NCBI GenBank assembly: GCA_001548435.1
Contig: AP017308.1
Coordinates: forward strand, 2,489,030-2,553,029
Direction: 5' to 3'
DNA length: 64,000 nt
From: Leptolyngbya sp. NIES-3755
GTDB taxonomy: Bacteria; Cyanobacteriota; Cyanobacteriia; Leptolyngbyales; Leptolyngbyaceae
In this document: piece by piece, positions 32,067 to 41,417 of the stretch
Position numbering within the stretch: position 1 is the stretch's first letter
Layout of the letters: each line of letters begins with the position of its first letter
The notes under the pieces: generated by a model
The model's database searches: none
Told to the model about the DNA's origin: nothing
Seen by the model: only the letters and a program-made list of their open reading frames with translations
Translations under genes and position numbers: made by a program

Positions 32067-33686
32067 ATGCTGCTTGCGAATCGATATCAGATTGTACGAA
32101 TGTTGGGCGAAGGCGGGTTTGGACAAACCTTTCTGGCTGAAGATCTCCAGATGCCTTCTAAACGAATCTGTGTGATTAAACAACTCAAGCCAATGGCAAC
32201 AGAGAGTGCTGTTTATCAAATTGTGCAAGAACGGTTCCAGCGAGAAGCAGCAATCTTAGAAAGGTTGGGAGAAGATCATTCACAAATTCCAAAACTCTAT
32301 GCGTATTTCAGCCATGAGGGAAAGTTTTATCTGGTTCAAGAATGGATCGAGGGTGAAACCTTAGAAGAACGAATTGCACACCAAGGCACATTGAGCGAAG
32401 GCGAAGTTCGGAACATTTTGGTCAATCTCTTGCCCGTGTTGGAATTAATGCACAACCAAGGAATGATCCACCGGGACATTAAACCAGAAAATATTATTCT
32501 GCGTCACTTGGATCGTGCACCCGTTTTGATCGATTTCGGAGCGGTTCGGGAAACAATGGGAACGGTTTACAACTCCAGAGGCAATCCGACCAGTTCGATT
32601 GTGATTGGGACTCCAGGGTATATGCCGCCTGAACAAGCCGCAGGCAGACCGATTCCTTCAAGTGATCTCTACAGTTTAGGACTGACTGCGATCTATCTTC
32701 TAACAGGTCGGATGCCCCAAACCTTTGACACCGATCCGCAAACTGGGGAAATCCTCTGGCAACAACATGCACCGCAGTTAAGTCCGGAATTTTCTGCTGT
32801 GCTGAATCAAATGGTGCGATCGCATCCACGAGATCGATTCAGTAGCGCTGCTCAAGTGCGATCGACCTTAGAATCTCCTCTGCAAGCAACCCTCCCACCC
32901 GTTCAACCGTCTGATCAGACCGCCGTAATCGGTTCCCGTCCCTCTACAGTCATGCCTGATATGCCTCCAAACTCCGATCGCACTAGACTAATCATCGCAG
33001 CCGTGGCAGGCGGAGGATTGCTCACAGCCGCGATCGCAGCCACCGCTTTTCTTAATCGCGCCCCTGCTCCGACTCCAATCGTGGCTGAATCTCCCAGTCC
33101 GACTCCTTCTCCCAGTCCATCGGTTCCAGCGAGTCCGACCCCAATTCCTTCTCCAACCGAGACTCCAACCGTTCGCCCTTCTCCGAGTCCTTCTCCCACA
33201 CCCACTCCCACGGCTGACCCTTCGGTGTCTTATCCCGTGATTTTAGAAGGAATTGCAGGCGGACAAGTGAGAGTGTATTCGCAACCGACCACTCGATCGG
33301 ATTCGCCACAGTATGGATTAACGGGCGATCGGGTCACAGTCACACGAGAAATGGAGGGAACAGATGGCGAACTTTGGCTATTTGTTCGGTTTCCGTCTGG
33401 GGCAGAAGGTTGGGTACAAGAAAACCAAGTTCGCCCGACGAATGAGCCACCAAAAGCTGCGGAATTTCCGCGATCGGCTCAGTTAGTGGGTCAGACTCCC
33501 GGCAGTCGAGTCAATCTACGATCGACTCCTTCCACCAGTGCGAGTTCTCCGAGTTATGGCTTAGTCGGTGATCAAGTTGTTGCCCTTCAACAAGCTCGCG
33601 GCGACGATGGAAGAATTTGGTATTTCGTAGAATTTCCATCGAAAGCAACAGGCTGGGTACGAGAGGATTTTATCGATCTCCGCTAA
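32067..33686 (+). CDS. Ser/Thr protein kinase with two C-terminal SH3-like domains
   Basis: The kinase domain (about 1-275) has the glycine loop GEGGFGQTF, VIKQLK, catalytic HRDIKPENIIL, DFGAVRE and GTPGYMPPEQ. A transmembrane helix follows at about 310-332 (RLIIAAVAGGGLLTAAIAATAF), then a P/S/T-rich linker of PTPSPSP repeats (about 340-388) and two SH3b repeats (RVYSQPTTRSDSPQYGLTGD... and VNLRSTPSTSASSPSYGLVGD...). It is thus a receptor-like kinase with an outside SH3 pair that may sense cell wall. ATG at 32067 starts the kinase fold; an upstream in-frame ATG at 32004 is less likely. Confidence 0.92.
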   Translation: MLLANRYQIVRMLGEGGFGQTFLAEDLQMPSKRICVIKQLKPMATESAVYQIVQERFQREAAILERLGEDHSQIPKLYAYFSHEGKFYLVQEWIEGETLEERIAHQGTLSEGEVRNILVNLLPVLELMHNQGMIHRDIKPENIILRHLDRAPVLIDFGAVRETMGTVYNSRGNPTSSIVIGTPGYMPPEQAAGRPIPSSDLYSLGLTAIYLLTGRMPQTFDTDPQTGEILWQQHAPQLSPEFSAVLNQMVRSHPRDRFSSAAQVRSTLESPLQATLPPVQPSDQTAVIGSRPSTVMPDMPPNSDRTRLIIAAVAGGGLLTAAIAATAFLNRAPAPTPIVAESPSPTPSPSPSVPASPTPIPSPTETPTVRPSPSPSPTPTPTADPSVSYPVILEGIAGGQVRVYSQPTTRSDSPQYGLTGDRVTVTREMEGTDGELWLFVRFPSGAEGWVQENQVRPTNEPPKAAEFPRSAQLVGQTPGSRVNLRSTPSTSASSPSYGLVGDQVVALQQARGDDGRIWYFVEFPSKATGWVREDFIDLR

Positions 33687-34165
33687 GTCCAAAAATCGCG
33701 ATGAACTGCAAGAATTTCCTCTGCGACTTCAGGAATTTCGCCCCAGACTCGAATGGGTTTTTGACCTGTGGAAAAGAGCGATCGACAAGGCAAATTCAAG
33801 GTCGGATTTTCTGCATGATTTCCGGTCAGTTCAAGTAATCGCGTCTCTGCTACTCCGTACACTAATTTCCCGATGTTGCCCCAGTAAAGCGTTCCAGCAC
33901 ACATCGCGCAAGGTTCAACCGTTGTGTAGAGCGTACAGTCCCATAAATATTCAGGACTGAGATTTTGATAAGCGGTTCGGATCAAGACCGATTCAGCATG
34001 ATTGACCGAATCGACATTTCCTTGCTCGAATAAAACGGTGTCGTGATCCGGAGCGACTAAGATTGCACCAAATGGATGATGTCCAAACTGTCGCGCTCTA
34101 ATTGCAATCTGATTCGCACGTCGTAAATGTTTGACGATTTTTTCAGGAGTCGGATCAAGCATCAT
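33683..34165 (-). CDS. nucleoside/guanine deaminase family enzyme
   Basis: The 160-residue cytidine-deaminase-like protein has the zinc motif HAE (VNHAESVLI) and PCAMC (TTVEPCAMCAGTLYW), typical of the guanine/tRNA-adenosine deaminase branch. The substrate is uncertain. The ATG at 34165 overlaps the stop of tmk as ATGA, so the two are coupled. Confidence 0.87.
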   Translation of the reverse strand: MMLDPTPEKIVKHLRRANQIAIRARQFGHHPFGAILVAPDHDTVLFEQGNVDSVNHAESVLIRTAYQNLSPEYLWDCTLYTTVEPCAMCAGTLYWGNIGKLVYGVAETRLLELTGNHAENPTLNLPCRSLFSTGQKPIRVWGEIPEVAEEILAVHRDFWT

Positions 34166-34797
34166 TCGTTCCATCGAGCTAACGCTTGACTGATCGCAGC
34201 TTTGACTTGCTCTGCGACGTGTAATTCGCTTCCACTGCCATCAATGCGAACAATTCGATCGACATTCTCTTCTGCCAGTTTCGCAAATCCCAGTCTGACT
34301 CGCTGATGGAATTCGATGCTGGCTTGTTCGATACGATCGCGCTTCCCCCGCTGTTTCATCCGCTCGAATCCAACTTCGACTTCGATATCTAACCAAATTG
34401 TTAGATCACTCTGTAAGCCTCCAGTTGCAACTTGATTCAATTGATCAATCAGAGCACGATCTAATCCGCGTCCGTAGCCTTGGTAAGCGATCGTTGAATC
34501 CGTATAACGATCGCATAAAATCAACGCGCCTCGTTCTAGATGTGGACGAAGAAAATGTTCGACGTGTTGAGCGCGATCGGCAGCATAGAGGAGTAACTCA
34601 GTTCGATCGTAAATCGGCTCCTCATCGTTCTGTAAAAGCAGCTTGCGAATTTCTCCACCGAGTGGGGTTCCGCCGGGTTCGCGAGTGGGGATCACATCAG
34701 CGGCTTGAATTGTCGTTAACCATTGACGCGATCGTTCCAGTTGCGTTGTCTTGCCGCACCCTTCAATTCCCTCGAAGACAATTAATTTACCGTCCAT
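34162..34797 (-). CDS. tmk: thymidylate kinase
   Basis: The 211-residue protein has the P-loop EGIEGCGKTT, TREPGGTPLGGEIR, the DRYTDSTIAYQGYGRGLD block and a lid with arginines (KQRGKRDRIE). It phosphorylates dTMP to dTDP. It forms a two-gene operon with the deaminase through an ATGA overlap. Confidence 0.95.
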   Translation of the reverse strand: MDGKLIVFEGIEGCGKTTQLERSRQWLTTIQAADVIPTREPGGTPLGGEIRKLLLQNDEEPIYDRTELLLYAADRAQHVEHFLRPHLERGALILCDRYTDSTIAYQGYGRGLDRALIDQLNQVATGGLQSDLTIWLDIEVEVGFERMKQRGKRDRIEQASIEFHQRVRLGFAKLAEENVDRIVRIDGSGSELHVAEQVKAAISQALARWNE

Positions 34798-34900
34798 TTC
34801 CTTCTCTAATGTCGCCTTGACCCTATAGAGTATTTCAAATCAGGGATTTTCTATTCGATCTCCGCGAAATAGATCAATTTCGGGGTTATTCGCTATAAAT

Positions 34901-35011
34901 GGGCTAGGGCAAAATGCCACTGAAGCGTCACGCTTGATGAAGACTACGCCTATCGAGTGCTCTGTAACCGTCTGAAACCCAGATTAAGATTTACGGGCGC
35001 TCACCTAGACC
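34901..35011 (+). ncRNA. candidate structured leader RNA upstream of a conserved small gene
   Basis: A -10-like TATAAA (34894-34899) is followed directly by GGGCTAGG (34901-34908), which can close on CCTAGACC (35004-35011) with seven pairs and one mismatch. Inside are hairpins AAGCG-TCA-CGCTT (34923-34935) and CTG/CAG within a CCGT...ACGG stem (34968-34996). It lies about 70 bases before the gene at 35082. I know no family for it. It may be a leader element or a separate small RNA. Confidence 0.35.
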
Positions 35012-35081
35012 AGGGTATCGTTTTAGCGTAGTTTGGAAAGGAAGAAAGTGAGATTCACTTGTCACAAGATTGGGGTTTGCT

Positions 35082-35429
35082 ATGGCTCGTTACACTTGTC
35101 TATTCACTGTTGGAGTCCCCTTGCAGAATCTCCAGCCGCTGTTGAATCAGACGCTGAAATCCTGCAACCTGGATGTGATTTACGCGACTGAGGATTATCT
35201 GATGGCGCGAGAAGTTCCAGGCAATGTGGCATTTCCAAAACTTGTTACGGTTGAGGTGCTGATTGATAAAACAACAGCCACCGAGAAGGAAACTCGGATG
35301 AATTTTGTGATTAAAAACGAGGAGCTTCCCCTTCAAGTCGAGAATCACTGTCGCAAAATGTACAATCTCGTGAATCAAACGATCAGCGAGAATCAAGGCT
35401 GGAACCTAATTGAAACGGTGGCTGGCTGA
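35082..35429 (+). CDS. conserved cyanobacterial protein of unknown function
   Basis: The 115-residue protein (MARYTCLFTVGVPLQNLQ) looks like one compact alpha/beta domain (VIYATEDYLMAREVPG, VTVEVLIDKTTATEKE). There is no signal peptide. I believe similar short proteins occur widely in cyanobacteria, but I cannot name the function. The long leader with possible RNA structure is its main oddity. Confidence 0.65.
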   Translation: MARYTCLFTVGVPLQNLQPLLNQTLKSCNLDVIYATEDYLMAREVPGNVAFPKLVTVEVLIDKTTATEKETRMNFVIKNEELPLQVENHCRKMYNLVNQTISENQGWNLIETVAG

Positions 35430-35481
35430 ATTGATGTTTGAAATGATGAAAACTTCGATCGTGCAAATGGTCGGAGTTTTT

Positions 35482-36231
35482 TTATAACTGTTCGGGATCA
35501 ATGCCTATTTGTCTTAATTTCTCTAAGAGGGCTTGACGCGATCGACGTTCTTCCTCAAGCTGCTGTTCTGCCACTCTAAGTTGCTGTTCGGCTAACTCTG
35601 CTCGGTTGCGTTCTAATGCGATCGCGTCTTCGGGTGCAGGATACCGATTTCCCTGTTCGTCATACCAATACAGCCAATCTTGTGTAATTCCTTCATGCGT
35701 TCCCGATTCCACGCCAATTCCTAATCCAATTTCTGGCATCCAAATCGAATTTCCAGTTTGTCGCACGTATTCGCCATTCGTTAATCGATAGACTTCAAAT
35801 GGTTCATGCCGATCTCGCCTCCAATGATTCGGGTTGTAAACCGTGTAATAGAGAACTCCTAGATTTTCATAATCTTGCATTTTGTCATCGTATTCGCCGC
35901 CATACTTCTGTGAGACGACCTCTAACGCCCACTGCGGCATGACTCCTTCTTCCCAGAGCAAATAACTGAGGCGAAGTTTTCCGCTGGCTCTGACTCGTGG
36001 AACGCCCAAACTTAGGAAGGCATCAGGACCGATCGCGGGTTGCTTCGAGTCGTAATACAGCCCTAAATTGATTCCGAAAAACCAATCATTGCGCTCTGCC
36101 CAAAGTAAAGCGAGGATTGCTCTGAGCAGAATCGGGATAAGAAGTTGTAGCTCGTTGTCCAAAGGCTGATCATCCGAGTCGGGCAGGTCGAATTCGGTGG
36201 GAAGGATTTGCAATGGGTTGTGCTCTAACAT
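35482..36231 (-). CDS. Uma2-family (DUF820) putative endonuclease
   Basis: The 249-residue protein has the PD-(D/E)xK-like core of the family: IGPDAFLSLG (D), then QWALEVVSQKYGGEYDDKMQDYENLGV with E and K. The C-terminal helix is a coiled coil (ERNRAELAEQQLRVAEQQLEEERRS). These genes are very numerous in cyanobacteria. The role is unknown. Confidence 0.88.
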   Translation of the reverse strand: MLEHNPLQILPTEFDLPDSDDQPLDNELQLLIPILLRAILALLWAERNDWFFGINLGLYYDSKQPAIGPDAFLSLGVPRVRASGKLRLSYLLWEEGVMPQWALEVVSQKYGGEYDDKMQDYENLGVLYYTVYNPNHWRRDRHEPFEVYRLTNGEYVRQTGNSIWMPEIGLGIGVESGTHEGITQDWLYWYDEQGNRYPAPEDAIALERNRAELAEQQLRVAEQQLEEERRSRQALLEKLRQIGIDPEQL

Positions 36232-36321
36232 CGCAGACCTCTTGCAGTAGGGTTAGTTTAATTGTATTGGGAATGAGTGCGATCAGATGTAATACTGAGA
36301 GAAAGCGGGCAAGGAAAAAGG

Positions 36322-36624
36322 ATGCAGTATCAGATTTTTGTGCAAAATCGCTCTCAGCAGCATTTCATCGCTTCAGTTCTCGGAATGCCAAATCTCGTTG
36401 CAGAAGGGCGAACTGAAGCAGAAGCAATCGAGAAAGCGAAATCTGCTCTAGAAGAACAATTAGCAACAGGCAAACTGGTCACGATCGATTTACCTTCTAG
36501 AGAAAGCTCAGAAGCGTCGATGAAGTATGCCGGCATTTTTGAGCATGATTCAACCTTTGACGACTTCATGAATCACTTAGCCAAAATTCGCGAAGAAGCG
36601 AACCGAGCAGACGAGATAGAATGA
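36322..36624 (+). CDS. HicB-like antitoxin of the VapC pair (pair 2)
   Basis: The 100-residue protein starts MQYQIFVQNRSQQHFIASVLGMPNLVAEGRTEAEA, a HicB-like fold, and ends in an acidic helix. It overlaps the following PIN toxin gene as ATGA at 36621-36624. The start at 36322 has GGAAAAAGG upstream. The same architecture is seen in pair 1 at 14.6-15.4 kb. Confidence 0.78.
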   Translation: MQYQIFVQNRSQQHFIASVLGMPNLVAEGRTEAEAIEKAKSALEEQLATGKLVTIDLPSRESSEASMKYAGIFEHDSTFDDFMNHLAKIREEANRADEIE

Positions 36625-37037
36625 CCCTTTACGTTTTAGACACTGATCATCTCAGCCTCTACGGGCGCAATCATCCGGTTGTCGTCGCTCGATTGAAGCA
36701 AGTCCAAACCCAACTCACGACAACTGCGATTAATGTTGAAGAGCAGATGAGAGGACGACTGGCGCAAGTTGCTGAGGCAAAAGATGGAACGGCTCGATCG
36801 CTTGCATACGATCGCTTGGTTGAAACACTTCTCCTACTTTCGGAATTTAGAATACTTCCCTATAACGCAGCATCAGAAGAAAGGTATCAAGCACTGAAAG
36901 CTCAGCGTCTTCGTGTTGGTACACAAGATTTGAGAATTGCTTCGATTACACTTGCTCATCGGGGTGTACTTCTAACTCGGAACCTGCAAGATTTTGAGAA
37001 GATTCCAGATCTTCAGATCCAGAATTGGTCGGTTTAA
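36621..37037 (+). CDS. VapC-type PIN-domain toxin (pair 2)
   Basis: The 138-residue protein has PIN acidic residues: D in YVLDTDHLSLY, E in INVEEQ and D in GTQDLRIASITL, then LLTRNLQDFEKIP. It is a predicted RNase, with the antitoxin just upstream and translationally coupled. Its end overlaps by four bases the end of the convergent HAD gene. Confidence 0.88.
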   Translation: MTLYVLDTDHLSLYGRNHPVVVARLKQVQTQLTTTAINVEEQMRGRLAQVAEAKDGTARSLAYDRLVETLLLLSEFRILPYNAASEERYQALKAQRLRVGTQDLRIASITLAHRGVLLTRNLQDFEKIPDLQIQNWSV

Positions 37038-37732
37038 GCGGGAACAGCCGCAAACGTGTTTTGAATTCGATCGATTTCCAAATCAATCAAGTAGTCTACT
37101 GTCCAATTCGCACAGCGTTGCAGCATGTGGAATGGATAACTATTTGCAACGCCTACGACCGGGATTTTGGCAGCTTTGGCAGCTTGGATTCCAGCAAAAG
37201 TATCTTCGATCGCTAAACATTCCGCAGCCGTCAATTGAAGCTCTGGAAATTCTTGATTCAACCGATCAATTGCCAATAAATATCCATCCGGTTCAGGCTT
37301 GCTCACGGTAATATCTTCGCCCGATACGATTACCGAGAAGCGCGATCGCAGATTTGCTCGGTCGAGAACCAGTTCAATCTCGGATCGAAGCGCACCACTG
37401 ACGATCGCGAATTTGCATTGAGGCAATTTGAACATGACATCCTCAATCCCGCTGTAGATGGGCAACTTGTCGATCGTGCTGATTTGTTGCACGTAAGCTT
37501 GAGCTTTCCGACTGACTAAATCATTCAGATACTCAGGCGTGACGACTCGCCCGCGTCGTTCGAGCATTTCTTGGAGACACACTCGATCGCTCCGTCCCAA
37601 ACAGAGTTCTCGGAATTCTCCGGGTTTGGGGCGCAGATTCTCCTCGATCAGAAGTTGCTCTAGGAGTTTGTCGTGAAGTGGCTCATCGTTGATAATGACA
37701 CCGTTGAAATCGAATAAAACAGCTTTCAGCAT
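37034..37732 (-). CDS. HAD-superfamily hydrolase (beta-phosphoglucomutase/phosphatase-like)
   Basis: The 232-residue protein has motif I DFNGVIINDEP (the nucleophile D with the second D replaced by N-G, as in the beta-PGM-like group with DFNG/DFDG), a helical cap, motif II VSGAL, motif III with K in SKPEPDGYL and motif IV IEDTFAG. It acts on a small phosphorylated substrate that is not known. Confidence 0.85.
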   Translation of the reverse strand: MLKAVLFDFNGVIINDEPLHDKLLEQLLIEENLRPKPGEFRELCLGRSDRVCLQEMLERRGRVVTPEYLNDLVSRKAQAYVQQISTIDKLPIYSGIEDVMFKLPQCKFAIVSGALRSEIELVLDRANLRSRFSVIVSGEDITVSKPEPDGYLLAIDRLNQEFPELQLTAAECLAIEDTFAGIQAAKAAKIPVVGVANSYPFHMLQRCANWTVDYLIDLEIDRIQNTFAAVPA

Positions 37733-37780
37733 CAGATAAAGGCGCGATCGTCCCGTCTTTTACCTTACACCCACGGGAGT

Positions 37781-38632
37781 CTAGGACACTGCGAATTCTC
37801 CATCAAACTGATCAAATTCTTCAAAATCAGTGCTAGTCAAGGCTTTTATTCCATGTGTAATTTGATGCAGCCACCAAAATTCCTGATTGTGAATGGCTGA
37901 AAATCCAGCGGCTCCCATCCAAGCCTCGACACATTCATGAGCATACTCAGAAATGTACGGCTCTTCAAAGATTTGAGTTAACCATTCTGTTTGTCTGAGT
38001 GTTTTCTGACTGCCATCGAGAATGATCACTTCGCCACTCGATTGGAGTAATCGATAGCATTCTTGCAAAATTAACTTTGAGATTGATGGCGGCGTTTCGT
38101 GAAATAGTAGCGATGCTGTGACTAAATCGAATGAATGATCTGGAAATTTTACGTGTTCTGCTTTGCCGTGAATCCAGTGAATGTTGAGGTTCGCTTGTCT
38201 CGCTTTACGATCGGCAACCGCTAACATATAGGGCGATAGATCCAATCCAAAGACTTCTGCATTCGGAAAGGCTTGTTTTAGCAATACTGTGGTTGAACCT
38301 GTTCCACACCCAAGATCGAGAATGCGTAGCGGTTGACCTTGAATTGCATCAATCACTTGTTGCCGCACCCAAGTTTCGTTCGGAGGGAGCGCGAGTTGAG
38401 TAATCGGGTCGTAAGAAGTGGCAGCCCCGATCGTTAAATAGCCGCCTTCGATGCCGTGAAAATTCTGCGTTTTGTAGTAGTTCGGATAGGTCAAATTCGG
38501 GTCAGTCAAGCGATCGCATTCTGATGCCCAATCGATACTTTGATGCACTCGGCGCATTTCCTCTTGATCGACTAACAATTGTGCGATCGGAGCTAAGTAC
38601 TGCTCGAAAATTGTATCTTTACGAGTTGCCAT
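37781..38632 (-). CDS. class I SAM-dependent methyltransferase
   Basis: The 283-residue protein has the SAM site [20 protein letters not shown] at about residue 113, [11 protein letters not shown], and [14 protein letters not shown]. It follows the glycosyltransferase gene by 15 bases on the same strand, so it is likely part of the same operon with the two arsenosugar-type enzymes. The cysteines of a true ArsM are not evident, so a role in arsenic methylation is only a guess. Confidence 0.85.
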   Translation of the reverse strand: MATRKDTIFEQYLAPIAQLLVDQEEMRRVHQSIDWASECDRLTDPNLTYPNYYKTQNFHGIEGGYLTIGAATSYDPITQLALPPNETWVRQQVIDAIQGQPLRILDLGCGTGSTTVLLKQAFPNAEVFGLDLSPYMLAVADRKARQANLNIHWIHGKAEHVKFPDHSFDLVTASLLFHETPPSISKLILQECYRLLQSSGEVIILDGSQKTLRQTEWLTQIFEEPYISEYAHECVEAWMGAAGFSAIHNQEFWWLHQITHGIKALTSTDFEEFDQFDGEFAVS

Positions 38633-38647
38633 CGGTTCGTCACAACG

Positions 38648-39337
38648 CTACTGAAGCTTAGTGTAACGAATCGATTTGAGTCCGGTACGATACCAGTGAC
38701 GAATTTGGGACGGTGGGACTCCGAGCAAGTACGCCAAAATGACGATTTGATTGACGATCGTGGTTCTCAAAACGCCGTATTTCTGCCAGCGTCGCCCGGA
38801 TGTAATGACCGCATGAGGCACGATCGCAATTCGTCCTGTTTGTCGTAATGTTCTGACAAATTCAAAGTCCTCCATGATCGGCAACTCCGGAAAGCCGCCA
38901 ATTTTATAAAATGTTTCTGTCCGTAGAAATATTGCTTGATCACCGTAAGGCATTTGAAGAAAGCGCGATCGCCAATTCACGCCCCGTTCAATCCAGCGCA
39001 ATCCTGGTAAATCTAAATCAATTTTTAATTCAAATGCACCTGCAATCGAGGTTAATAATGTTTCGCGAATCATGCGATCGAATCCTTTCGGTAACTGGGT
39101 GTCGGCATGAAGAAACAACAGAATTTCTCCGGTTGCAATTTCGGCTCCTGCGTTCATCTGAATTGCTCGCCCAGGATACGAATGCAACACTTTAAAGCCG
39201 CAGGATTTGGCAATTTCAACGGTGTCATCTTGACTGCCTCCATCTACGACAATGATTTCGATATCAGTTGCTTGGATCGAAAGGCTCGAAAGTGACTTCG
39301 CTTCATTCAGGACTGGAATCACGATCGAGATTTTCAT
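38648..39337 (-). CDS. TIGR04283-type arsenosugar biosynthesis glycosyltransferase
   Basis: The 229-residue GT2 enzyme starts MKISIVIPVLNEAKSL and has IIVVDGGSQDDTVEIA, LLFLHADTQLP and GVNWRSRFLQMPYGDQAIF, which fit the TIGR04283 family. It overlaps the TIGR04282-type gene upstream by ATGA. These two are usually paired in genomes that make arsenosugars. Confidence 0.87.
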   Translation of the reverse strand: MKISIVIPVLNEAKSLSSLSIQATDIEIIVVDGGSQDDTVEIAKSCGFKVLHSYPGRAIQMNAGAEIATGEILLFLHADTQLPKGFDRMIRETLLTSIAGAFELKIDLDLPGLRWIERGVNWRSRFLQMPYGDQAIFLRTETFYKIGGFPELPIMEDFEFVRTLRQTGRIAIVPHAVITSGRRWQKYGVLRTTIVNQIVILAYLLGVPPSQIRHWYRTGLKSIRYTKLQ

Positions 39338-39960
39338 CGTAAATACTGCAAATCTTCAGGACGATCGATATCATTCAATTCAGGGAGAAATGCGATCGAT
39401 AAATCCAATCGTTTCACAATCTCTAATGTTTGCTGAAATACGACATCAGTACTCCAAGCAATGTTCTGAAAAATATCTGGAATCAGTTGGTCTAATCCAA
39501 TCAAGTAATATCCACCATCCGTTGCTTCACCGATCGATAGATGATGCGTTTTCAATTGTGTGAATGCAAGTGTTAGTATCTCAGAGGTTAGCTCTGGGCA
39601 ATCCGTTCCAATGGCAATCACTGATCGTGCACCTCGATCGAACATGGTTTGAAAGATATGAATTAATCGATCGCCTAAATCTCCCGAAGGCTGAAGTTGA
39701 TACTCCAAATCATCGCCTAACCAATCTTGCATCTGTTGAATGGTTCCACCTGTGAAGTAAATGCAGATAGAAACATCTTCGAGATGACGAACTTTAGCGA
39801 TCGTCGCTTCAGTCATTTGTCGATGCAATTCGGCAGCACCCACTTCTCCCAAAGCTGGAATTAATCGGGTTTTCGCTTTCCCTGCTTCGGGGTAGCGCGT
39901 GAAAATAATCAATTGCTCTAACACAGACAAAAAATTGGAACTGCGTAGAGGTTCTACCAC
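39334..39960 (-). CDS. TIGR04282-type arsenosugar biosynthesis glycosyltransferase
   Basis: The 208-residue nucleotidyl/glycosyl-transferase-like protein has LIIFTRYPEAGKAKTRL, IAIGTDCPELTSEIL and LSIGEATDGGYYLIGL, typical of TIGR04282. First gene of the operon, with an ATGA overlap to the next. The expected central enzymes of the pathway (ArsM, ArsS) are not in the window. Confidence 0.88.
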   Translation of the reverse strand: MVEPLRSSNFLSVLEQLIIFTRYPEAGKAKTRLIPALGEVGAAELHRQMTEATIAKVRHLEDVSICIYFTGGTIQQMQDWLGDDLEYQLQPSGDLGDRLIHIFQTMFDRGARSVIAIGTDCPELTSEILTLAFTQLKTHHLSIGEATDGGYYLIGLDQLIPDIFQNIAWSTDVVFQQTLEIVKRLDLSIAFLPELNDIDRPEDLQYLR

Positions 39961-39984
39961 AGTTCCAAGCCGAAACGCGATAAG

Positions 39985-40371
39985 TTATTTCTTAATCGCG
40001 CAACCTTCCTTCACGGTGTCCCCTAAGACCAGCGTTGCAGAATAGTTATATTTACGATCGGACATCGTATCGCTACATGCGCCCTTCCGAATCATCAAAG
40101 TTCCGCCCGTCATTCCACGCAGACGATAGACCCGGACAGTATCAGCGGGTCGTCCTTCTGCACTCAGTGGAGCGACATAAGGGAACGAAACTTTTTTCGG
40201 GTCAGGTGTACTGTAAGTGATCCCCGATTGGTTGATCTCAACATTCCAAAACGGCTCGGCTCCTACAACCGTAAACGACTCAACCGGACGAGGTTGGGTT
40301 TGATTAGCGATCGCAGGCACCAAAGCGAACAGACTTGCAGCGAAACCCATCAACAGAACTTGAACTTTCAT
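39985..40371 (-). CDS. secreted COG3650-like protein
   Basis: The 128-residue protein has a signal peptide (MKVQVLLMGFAASLFALVPAIA) and the pattern VVGAEPFWNVEINQSG..Y, then ACSDTMSDRKYNYSATLVL, seen in COG3650-type small secreted proteins. Two cysteines may pair. The start at 40371 is preferred because the signal begins there. Confidence 0.7.
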   Translation of the reverse strand: MKVQVLLMGFAASLFALVPAIANQTQPRPVESFTVVGAEPFWNVEINQSGITYSTPDPKKVSFPYVAPLSAEGRPADTVRVYRLRGMTGGTLMIRKGACSDTMSDRKYNYSATLVLGDTVKEGCAIKK

Positions 40372-40486
40372 TTTCAGAGATAAACTCAATTGTGTATTGA
40401 TTCCTACAATTCTCTAGTCAAAATTCCGGTCAGTTAGTGCGACATTTTCTCTGTCCATACTGATGGCAAAGTATTGGAAAGGCATC

Positions 40487-41398
40487 ATGGATCTCAGTGT
40501 TGTTATCTGTACCTACAACGGAGAAGCCCGAATTGGAAAGGTTCTCGACTGTTTGCGATCGCAATGTCAGACCGACTCGATCGCTTGGGAGGTATTAGTC
40601 GTTGATAACAATAGCCGTGATAATACCAAGCAAGTCATTTCTACCTATCCTGAAGTTCGGTATATTTTCGAGGTAGAACAGGGAGTTGCCTACGCTCGAT
40701 CGAGAGCGGTTCAAGAAGCTCAAGGACGTTGGATTGCTTTTCTCGACGATGATACGTTGCCCGACGAAAATTGGGTTTTTCAAGCCTACCAATTCACTCA
40801 ATCTCATCCTGAAATCGGCGCATTTGGTGGACAAATTCATGCGGAATACGAAGTCGAACCCCCCGCAGAAATTACGCAACTTGCGCCATATTTAGCCATT
40901 ATCGAACGAGGACCAACCGCTCATCGATACGATCGAGTGCTTCCACCCGGTGCAGGGTTAGTGGTACAGCGTCAAGTTTGGCTAGATGCAGTTCCAGAGC
41001 AATTAGTTCTCGTCGGTCGTACTACGACTGAGATGTTGGCAAGCGAAGATATCGAAGCAATTTTGTACATTCAAAAGTCTGGACGTGAAATTTGGTACAA
41101 CCCAGAGATGCACCTCTATCACCAGATTCCAGAGTGGCGAACTGAGCGATCGTATTTACTCAGATTGATCAAAGGCGTTGGACTGGTGCGCCATCACATT
41201 CGGATGTTGCGCTGGAACCCTTGGCAGCGTCCTTTTGTTTTGCCGATCTATCTCTTGAATGACTTGAGAAAAATCGTGGTTCATAAACTCAAGCATCCTG
41301 ATTCAAAGAATTTAGCGATCGCTTGTGAACAACAATTGCTCATTAGTAGTTTGTTCAGTCCATTCTATCTCTGGCATCGCACTTTGTTTTCTAAATAA
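40487..41398 (+). CDS. GT2 glycosyltransferase, HpsE-like (hormogonium polysaccharide)
   Basis: The 303-residue protein begins MDLSVVICTYNGEARI, with VDNNSRDNTKQV, GRWIAFLDDDTLPDENW and a C-terminal part close to the HpsE-type enzymes of filamentous cyanobacteria. It starts a run of three glycosyltransferases on one strand. The ATG at 40487 is preferred to one at 40463 because the GT2 fold starts there. Confidence 0.82.
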   Translation: MDLSVVICTYNGEARIGKVLDCLRSQCQTDSIAWEVLVVDNNSRDNTKQVISTYPEVRYIFEVEQGVAYARSRAVQEAQGRWIAFLDDDTLPDENWVFQAYQFTQSHPEIGAFGGQIHAEYEVEPPAEITQLAPYLAIIERGPTAHRYDRVLPPGAGLVVQRQVWLDAVPEQLVLVGRTTTEMLASEDIEAILYIQKSGREIWYNPEMHLYHQIPEWRTERSYLLRLIKGVGLVRHHIRMLRWNPWQRPFVLPIYLLNDLRKIVVHKLKHPDSKNLAIACEQQLLISSLFSPFYLWHRTLFSK

Positions 41399-41417
41399 CC
41401 AATCACCAAACAAAACA

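Noticed and set aside
32915-33211. Minus-strand frame rich in Gly, Val and Glu
   Set aside because: Antisense of the P/S/T-rich linker of the Ser/Thr kinase.
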